A DNA stretch of 56,629 nucleotides, taken from the NCBI GenBank assembly GCA_017533005.1, contig JAFXIQ010000014.1:1-56629 (forward strand). Direction: 5' to 3'. A program made the position numbers and the translations under genes. Each line of letters starts with the position of its first letter. Position 1 is the stretch's first letter. Under the pieces are notes generated by a model. The model was not told the DNA's origin and searched no databases. It saw nothing but the letters and a program-made list of their open reading frames with translations. Positions 52,711 to 56,629 of the stretch are shown piece by piece. The DNA comes from Clostridia bacterium. Its GTDB lineage: Bacteria > Bacillota > Clostridia > Christensenellales > DTU072.

Positions 52711-52808
52711 CTTATTTTTATAAAATTTCACATATTTTGAAATTTATAACTATTTTTAAGACAATTTACACGTTATTTTTCGTTCAATTACCCTTCGCTC
52801 TCGCGCTG

Positions 52809-54875
52809 TTAGTCTTTTTTGCCAGTTATGCGCTCGTATTCGCTCTTGGGTACTTGTGTGTAGCAATTAAGTTGCATTGTGTAATTACCACGGCCTTGCG
52901 TTGCCGAACGTAGCGTCGTTGCATATCCAAACATTTCCGATAGCGGTACGTCTGCATCTACAACTTTTACGCCCTTTCTGTCTTCTAGGTTCTTGATTTG
53001 TCCACGTCTTGAGTTCAAAGTGCTCAATACGTCACCTAAATATTCGTCCGGAGCCGTAACCTCAACTGCCATAACGGGCTCTAGAATCGTGGGCTTTGCT
53101 TTTTCTGCTGCTGCCTTAAGTGCCATACTGCCTGCAATCTTGAACGCCATTTCTGATGAGTCAACTTCGTGATATGAACCGTCGATTAGTCTTACCTTAT
53201 AGTCAACGAGTTCGTAACCTGCTACGATACCTGCGCGTGCTGCATCTTTGATGCCTTCTTCAACCGACTTGATGTATTCCTTGGGAATAGAGCCACCAAC
53301 GGTTTCGTCAACGAATTCGTAGCCCTTGCCGGGTTCTTGTGGGCTCAAAATAATGATTGCGTGACCATATTGACCTTTACCACCCGATTGACGTACGAAT
53401 TTGCCTTCGCCTTTTGCTTCTTCACGAATGGTTTCACGGTAAGCAACTTGCGGTGCGCCTACGTTAGCTTCTACTTTGAATTCACGAAGTAGTCTGTCTA
53501 CGATAATTTCTAGGTGTAGTTCGCCCATACCTGCGATAATGGTTTGTCCCGTTTCGTGATCGGTGTACGTTCTGAAAGTGGGGTCTTCTTCTGCAAGCTT
53601 TGAAAGTGCGATACCCATTTTTTCTTGACCGAGTTTGGTTTTAGGTTCGATAGCAACTCTGATAACAGGGTCGGGGAAAACCATATTTTCTAGAACGATA
53701 GGTGCGTTAACGTCGCAAAGCGTGTCGCCCGTGCCTACGTCTTTAAGACCTACGAGCGCAACGATGTCGCCTGCGTATGCCTCGGTGATTTCTTTACGGC
53801 TGTTAGCGTGCATACGTAGAATACGACCAATTCTCTCTTTTCTATCTTTGACACTATTGTAAACGGTCATGCCTGTCTTGAGAACACCACTATAAATACG
53901 GTAGAATGCGAGTTTACCTACGAATGGGTCTACCATAATCTTGAATGCAAGACCTGCTAAAGGTGCTTCGTCAGCAGACTTTCTTTCCATTTCCTTTTCT
54001 CTCCATTCGCCTTTAACTGCGGGAACGTCTAAAGGAGATGGTAGCAAATCTACGATGCTATCAAGTAGCTTTTGAACACCTTTATTACGGTATGAACTAC
54101 CACAAAGTACGGGGGTTAGTTGCATAGAAATGGTAGCTTTGCGAAGAACAGGCATAATATCTTCTTCGGTGATATATTCGCCTTCGAAGTATTTTTCCAT
54201 AAGCGCATCGTCAAAGTCTGCCAATGCTTCTATAAGCTCGGTTCTTGCTTGTTCAGCTTCTGCAAGCATGTCTTCTGGGATTTCGGAAGTGACGTATTCC
54301 TTACCGTCGCCCTTCATATCATAGACTTCTGCCTCAAATTTAACTAGGTCTATGATGCCTTTGAAGGTGTCTTCTACGCCTATCGGAAGCGTGATAGGAT
54401 GAGCGTTAGCTCCCATTCTCTCTCTCAACATCTCTACAACACGGTAAAAGTCTGCTCCGTTAATGTCCATTTTGTTAACGAATGCGATACGTGGTACTCC
54501 GTATTTGTCAGCTTGTCTCCAAACGGTTTCCGATTGTGGTTCAACGCCACCTTTTGCGCAAAATACAGCAACCGTTCCGTCTAAAACACGCAAGCTTCTC
54601 TCTACTTCTACGGTAAAGTCAACGTGTCCGGGGGTGTCGATTAGGTTTATGCAACAATCTCTCCATTGTGTGGTAGTAGCTGCAGAAGTAATCGTGATAC
54701 CTCTCTCTTGCTCTTGAACCATCCAGTCCATAGTTGCATCGCCTTCGTGCGTTTCGCCTAGACGGTGAGTTTTTCCGGTATAGAAAAGTATACGCTCAGA
54801 CGTGGTAGTCTTACCTGCGTCAATGTGCGCCATAATACCTATGTTTCTAATTTTGTCGAGTGGGAATTCTCTCAT
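52809..54875 (-). CDS. fusA: elongation factor G
   Basis: This 688-residue translocase GTPase has G motifs [19 protein letters not shown] and NKMD, with domains II-V following in order ([15 protein letters not shown] in domain [13 protein letters not shown] in domain IV). Length is normal. AAGGA lies 8 nt before the ATG. The gap to rpsG (155 bp) is unusually structured (see 54895-55023). About 180 bp and the tuf promoter separate it from tuf. Confidence 0.98.
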   Translation of the reverse strand: MREFPLDKIRNIGIMAHIDAGKTTTSERILFYTGKTHRLGETHEGDATMDWMVQEQERGITITSAATTTQWRDCCINLIDTPGHVDFTVEVERSLRVLDGTVAVFCAKGGVEPQSETVWRQADKYGVPRIAFVNKMDINGADFYRVVEMLRERMGANAHPITLPIGVEDTFKGIIDLVKFEAEVYDMKGDGKEYVTSEIPEDMLAEAEQARTELIEALADFDDALMEKYFEGEYITEEDIMPVLRKATISMQLTPVLCGSSYRNKGVQKLLDSIVDLLPSPLDVPAVKGEWREKEMERKSADEAPLAGLAFKIMVDPFVGKLAFYRIYSGVLKTGMTVYNSVKDRKERIGRILRMHANSRKEITEAYAGDIVALVGLKDVGTGDTLCDVNAPIVLENMVFPDPVIRVAIEPKTKLGQEKMGIALSKLAEEDPTFRTYTDHETGQTIIAGMGELHLEIIVDRLLREFKVEANVGAPQVAYRETIREEAKGEGKFVRQSGGKGQYGHAIIILSPQEPGKGYEFVDETVGGSIPKEYIKSVEEGIKDAARAGIVAGYELVDYKVRLIDGSYHEVDSSEMAFKIAGSMALKAAAEKAKPTILEPVMAVEVTAPDEYLGDVLSTLNSRRGQIKNLEDRKGVKVVDADVPLSEMFGYATTLRSATQGRGNYTMQLNCYTQVPKSEYERITGKKD

Positions 54876-54894
54876 TTTCTTTTTCCTTCATTCT

Positions 54895-55023
54895 ATCGGT
54901 GAATATCACACCGATTTTTATTCAAAATTATTACTCTTGCACAGAGTTTCAAACATAGCAAAACGGTATTTGCATACCGTTTTGCGCTTTTTTGTTCTTG
55001 AATGTATATAGCAATCTATATAC
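54895..55023 (-). promoter_or_regulatory. three hairpins in the rpsG-fusA gap
   Basis: ATCGGTG/CACCGAT (54895-54915, 7-nt loop), a perfect 12-bp stem GCAAAACGGTAT (54958-54985, loop TTGC) and an 8-bp stem GTATATAG/CTATATAC (55004-55023, CAAT loop). None has a proper minus-strand U-tract, so they are not clear terminators. They may set processing, attenuation or binding of a regulatory protein between S7 and EF-G. Confidence 0.6.
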
Positions 55024-55030
55024 GACTAGA

Positions 55031-55501
55031 CTACCAACGGAAATGTGCGAAAGCTTTGTTAGCTTCTGCCATACGATGGGTGTCTTCCTTCTTCTTGTAA
55101 GCTCCACCAGCGCAGTTGAATGCGTCAACGATTTCTCCTGCAAGGCGTTCTTTCATCGTTCTTTCACCACGTTTTCTAGCAAACATAACTATCCAACGGA
55201 TACCAAGCGTTTGTCTACGGTCAGGTCTGATTTCTAGAGGAACTTGGTAGTTAGCGCCACCTACACGGCGAGCCTTAACTTCTAGAACAGGCATGACGTT
55301 CTCTAGTGCTTTTAGGAATGCTTCGTCTGCAGGTGCACCTGTTTTTGCAGCTGCGATTTCGAATGCTTCATAAACGATTTTTTGAGCAACGCCTCTTTCA
55401 CCATCTAGCATTACTTGGTTAATAAGCTTGGTGATGATTTTGGAATTATATACTGGATCTGGTAGAACATCTCTTTTAGGTACTCCACTTCTTCTTGGCA
55501 T
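55031..55501 (-). CDS. rpsG: 30S ribosomal protein S7
   Basis: This is a 156-residue primary binder of the 16S rRNA 3' major domain. It has the standard opening [16 protein letters not shown], the central [16 protein letters not shown] motif, and the C-terminus of usual length (...[13 protein letters not shown]). AGGAGG is 7-8 nt upstream of the ATG. It follows rpsL by 34 bp. Confidence 0.98.
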   Translation of the reverse strand: MPRRSGVPKRDVLPDPVYNSKIITKLINQVMLDGERGVAQKIVYEAFEIAAAKTGAPADEAFLKALENVMPVLEVKARRVGGANYQVPLEIRPDRRQTLGIRWIVMFARKRGERTMKERLAGEIVDAFNCAGGAYKKKEDTHRMAEANKAFAHFRW

Positions 55502-55535
55502 ATCAATATCCTCCTATATTATTCTAGCGCAAACC

Positions 55536-55907
55536 TTATTTAGGTCTCTTTGCGCCATATTTGGACCTTGCTTGCATACGTTTTGCAACGCCTGCTGTAT
55601 CCAACGTACCACGGATAATGTGATAACGGACACCTGGCAAGTCCTTAACTCTTCCGCCTCTGATTAGAACGACGCTGTGTTCTTGTAGGTTGTGACCGAT
55701 ACCTGGAATGTATACGGTACCTTCCATTCCGTTAACAACGCGGATTCTTGCTATCTTACGAACAGCGGAGTTAGGCTTCTTAGGCGTGGTTGTCGTAACT
55801 GAAAGACAAACACCTCTCTTTTGAGGGCAACCTTCCATAATGGGGGTTTGTGACTTTTTGGTTTGACGCTCTCTGCCTTGCCTTATGAGTTGGTTAATTG
55901 TCGGCAT
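55536..55907 (-). CDS. rpsL: 30S ribosomal protein S12
   Basis: This is the 123-residue decoding-centre protein. It has [13 protein letters not shown], then [11 protein letters not shown] and [14 protein letters not shown]; both lysines whose change gives streptomycin resistance are the wild-type residues. The C-terminus SKYGAKRPK is clostridial in style. Strong AGGAGG upstream. First ribosomal protein gene after the L7Ae-like gene (64-bp gap). Confidence 0.98.
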   Translation of the reverse strand: MPTINQLIRQGRERQTKKSQTPIMEGCPQKRGVCLSVTTTTPKKPNSAVRKIARIRVVNGMEGTVYIPGIGHNLQEHSVVLIRGGRVKDLPGVRYHIIRGTLDTAGVAKRMQARSKYGAKRPK

Positions 55908-55971
55908 TTGGGTTCCTCCTTTTTTTGTTGAGCCATCCTTTCAACCCTTTTGGACGATACTCATTTGTTGG

Positions 55972-56223
55972 CTATTTTAGTAGCCCTACGGTTGCGCAAC
56001 TTACGTCAATTCCAACTTCCTTCCCTAATTCTTCCTTACTAGGAGTGAATATCAAAGGAATATTGTTGGTTTTGCATAAATTAACGATTTCCCGCTTTAT
56101 ATCTTCATCGGTATTCGTGGCAAGCAAAACACACCTTATCTGCTTATCACTTATACCTCTGACGACTTGTCTAATTCCTATTACTTTTTGATTTTCAAGT
56201 AATTTTTTTATTTTTTGTTCCAT
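55972..56223 (-). CDS. rplGB: L7Ae/L30e/YbxF-like RNA-binding ribosomal-associated protein
   Basis: This 83-residue protein matches the bacterial L7Ae family (YbxF/RplGB), which binds kink-turn RNA. It has IRQVVRGI near the start, CVLLATNTD in the middle, IPLIF and the end motif (E)LGKEVGIDVSCATVGLL. The usual place of this gene is between rpoC and rpsL; here it is directly before rpsL but heads the operon. Start ATG 56223 is chosen; a TTG at 56247 would add eight residues but lies on the predicted transcription start. No Shine-Dalgarno site precedes the ATG; a 6-bp hairpin does (56233-56248). Confidence 0.85.
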   Translation of the reverse strand: MEQKIKKLLENQKVIGIRQVVRGISDKQIRCVLLATNTDEDIKREIVNLCKTNNIPLIFTPSKEELGKEVGIDVSCATVGLLK

Positions 56224-56232
56224 AATAAACGA

Positions 56233-56285
56233 CTTGCATTCTTGCAAGCCTATTGATTATAGCAAGCATAACTATTAAATGTCAA
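56233..56285 (-). promoter_or_regulatory. str operon promoter plus leader hairpin
   Basis: On the minus strand, TTGACA (56280-56285), 18 nt ending in TGC, TATAAT (56256-56261); predicted start about 56249. The short leader then forms CTTGCA-AGAA-TGCAAG (56248-56233) before the L7Ae-like ATG. The core promoter is nearly perfect, fitting a ribosomal operon. Confidence 0.8.
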
Positions 56286-56629
56286 ACGATTTGTTTAAAA
56301 TTTAGCAAAAAATAGGTAAAAATCCTACGCAAATACAACGCCTTGTGTTCACAAAATTTTAGCGCAACTACAAACCAATCACGATACCTAAAATACCGTC
56401 CTTCTCTATTAGGTGCAAAATCGAAAATGCGATTAAAAATTTTGAAAGAATGGTATTAAAATGTTTTAAAAGCAATAACGCGATAGGTACGAGTAGAACG
56501 CAAAAAAGATATATACGGTGGAGAAACGAGCAATACGCGAAAACGCCACGCTTTGAGCTAGGAGTTTACTAAAACGTAAATGACTAACGTTACACCTTAT
56601 CTCAACGACCTACACCAGCCGTTATGTAA
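56286..56629. other. AT-rich stretch upstream of the str operon, no confirmed gene
   Basis: I see no rpoC, tRNA, hairpin terminator or long reading frame here. A short plus-strand frame opens at ATG 56580 directly after a stop and runs off the window end (16 codons). Its AGGAG (near 56560) is too far away to be a good ribosome site, so it is only a possible partial gene start. Confidence 0.4.

Noticed and set aside
56580..56629. New plus-strand gene starting at 56580
   Set aside because: Only 16 codons are visible, the ribosome-like AGGAG is too far away and no promoter is clear.

Overview
The window is a gene-dense piece of a low-GC monoderm bacterial chromosome, most likely from an uncultured gut-type member of the Clostridia. 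The evidence is a clostridial-type GlgC/GlgD pair, a Veg homologue beside a SPOCS (DUF3794)/LysM protein, lipobox lipoproteins with no outer-membrane genes, strong AGGAGG ribosome sites, and giant surface proteins built from InlB B-repeats and BspA-type leucine-rich repeats. I cannot assign a species. All identifications come from reading motifs, not from database searches.

Layout. Positions 1-325 hold a dense mosaic of small hairpins and a terminator. 326-16046 (minus strand) carries a condensation-fold acyltransferase, a short Na/phosphate symporter, an 874-residue lipoprotein of unknown function and a 3516-residue surface lipoprotein. 16183-20168 (plus) carries a GNAT acetyltransferase, a membrane-anchored alkaline phosphatase and an acyl-CoA synthetase. 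20258-31045 (minus) is one operon, ispE-glgB-glgC-glgD-glgA-glgP-GH13, a full set for making and breaking glycogen, with several 1-nt TAATG stop/start overlaps. 31202-36174 (minus) holds the SPOCS/LysM protein, veg and ileS. 36365-39340 (plus) holds a GH30 lipoprotein, tRNA-Val(GAC) and a leucine-rich-repeat lipoprotein that looks like a cassette inserted behind the tRNA. 39419-43205 (minus) carries GDPD, a membrane metallophosphatase, a CDF metal transporter and a YfcE-like phosphodiesterase. 43580-48900 (plus) is an operon of a PLC-X-like protein, an MBL hydrolase, a PfkB kinase, PheA and a GH27 alpha-galactosidase. 48965-51302 (minus) is a GPH-type sugar symporter followed by a lipoprotein. 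51426-56223 (minus) is a str operon (L7Ae-like protein, S12, S7, EF-G, EF-Tu) that starts from its own promoter rather than behind rpoBC.

The least conventional signals are regulatory. First, several genes have a near-consensus -10 box about six nucleotides before the ATG and no Shine-Dalgarno site, which predicts leaderless mRNAs (CDF operon, GH30, ispE, perhaps the Na/Pi gene). Second, several promoters carry alternating CG/CA tracts or perfect palindromes exactly in the -35/-10 spacer (ileS, sugar symporter, PLC-X operon). Third, ileS has no room for a T-box. Fourth, the tRNA-Val 3' end is partly repeated about 1.3 kb downstream, across the LRR lipoprotein gene. Fifth, the hairpin mosaic at the left edge looks like a structured intergenic repeat. 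I found no CRISPR array, transposase, integrase or rRNA.
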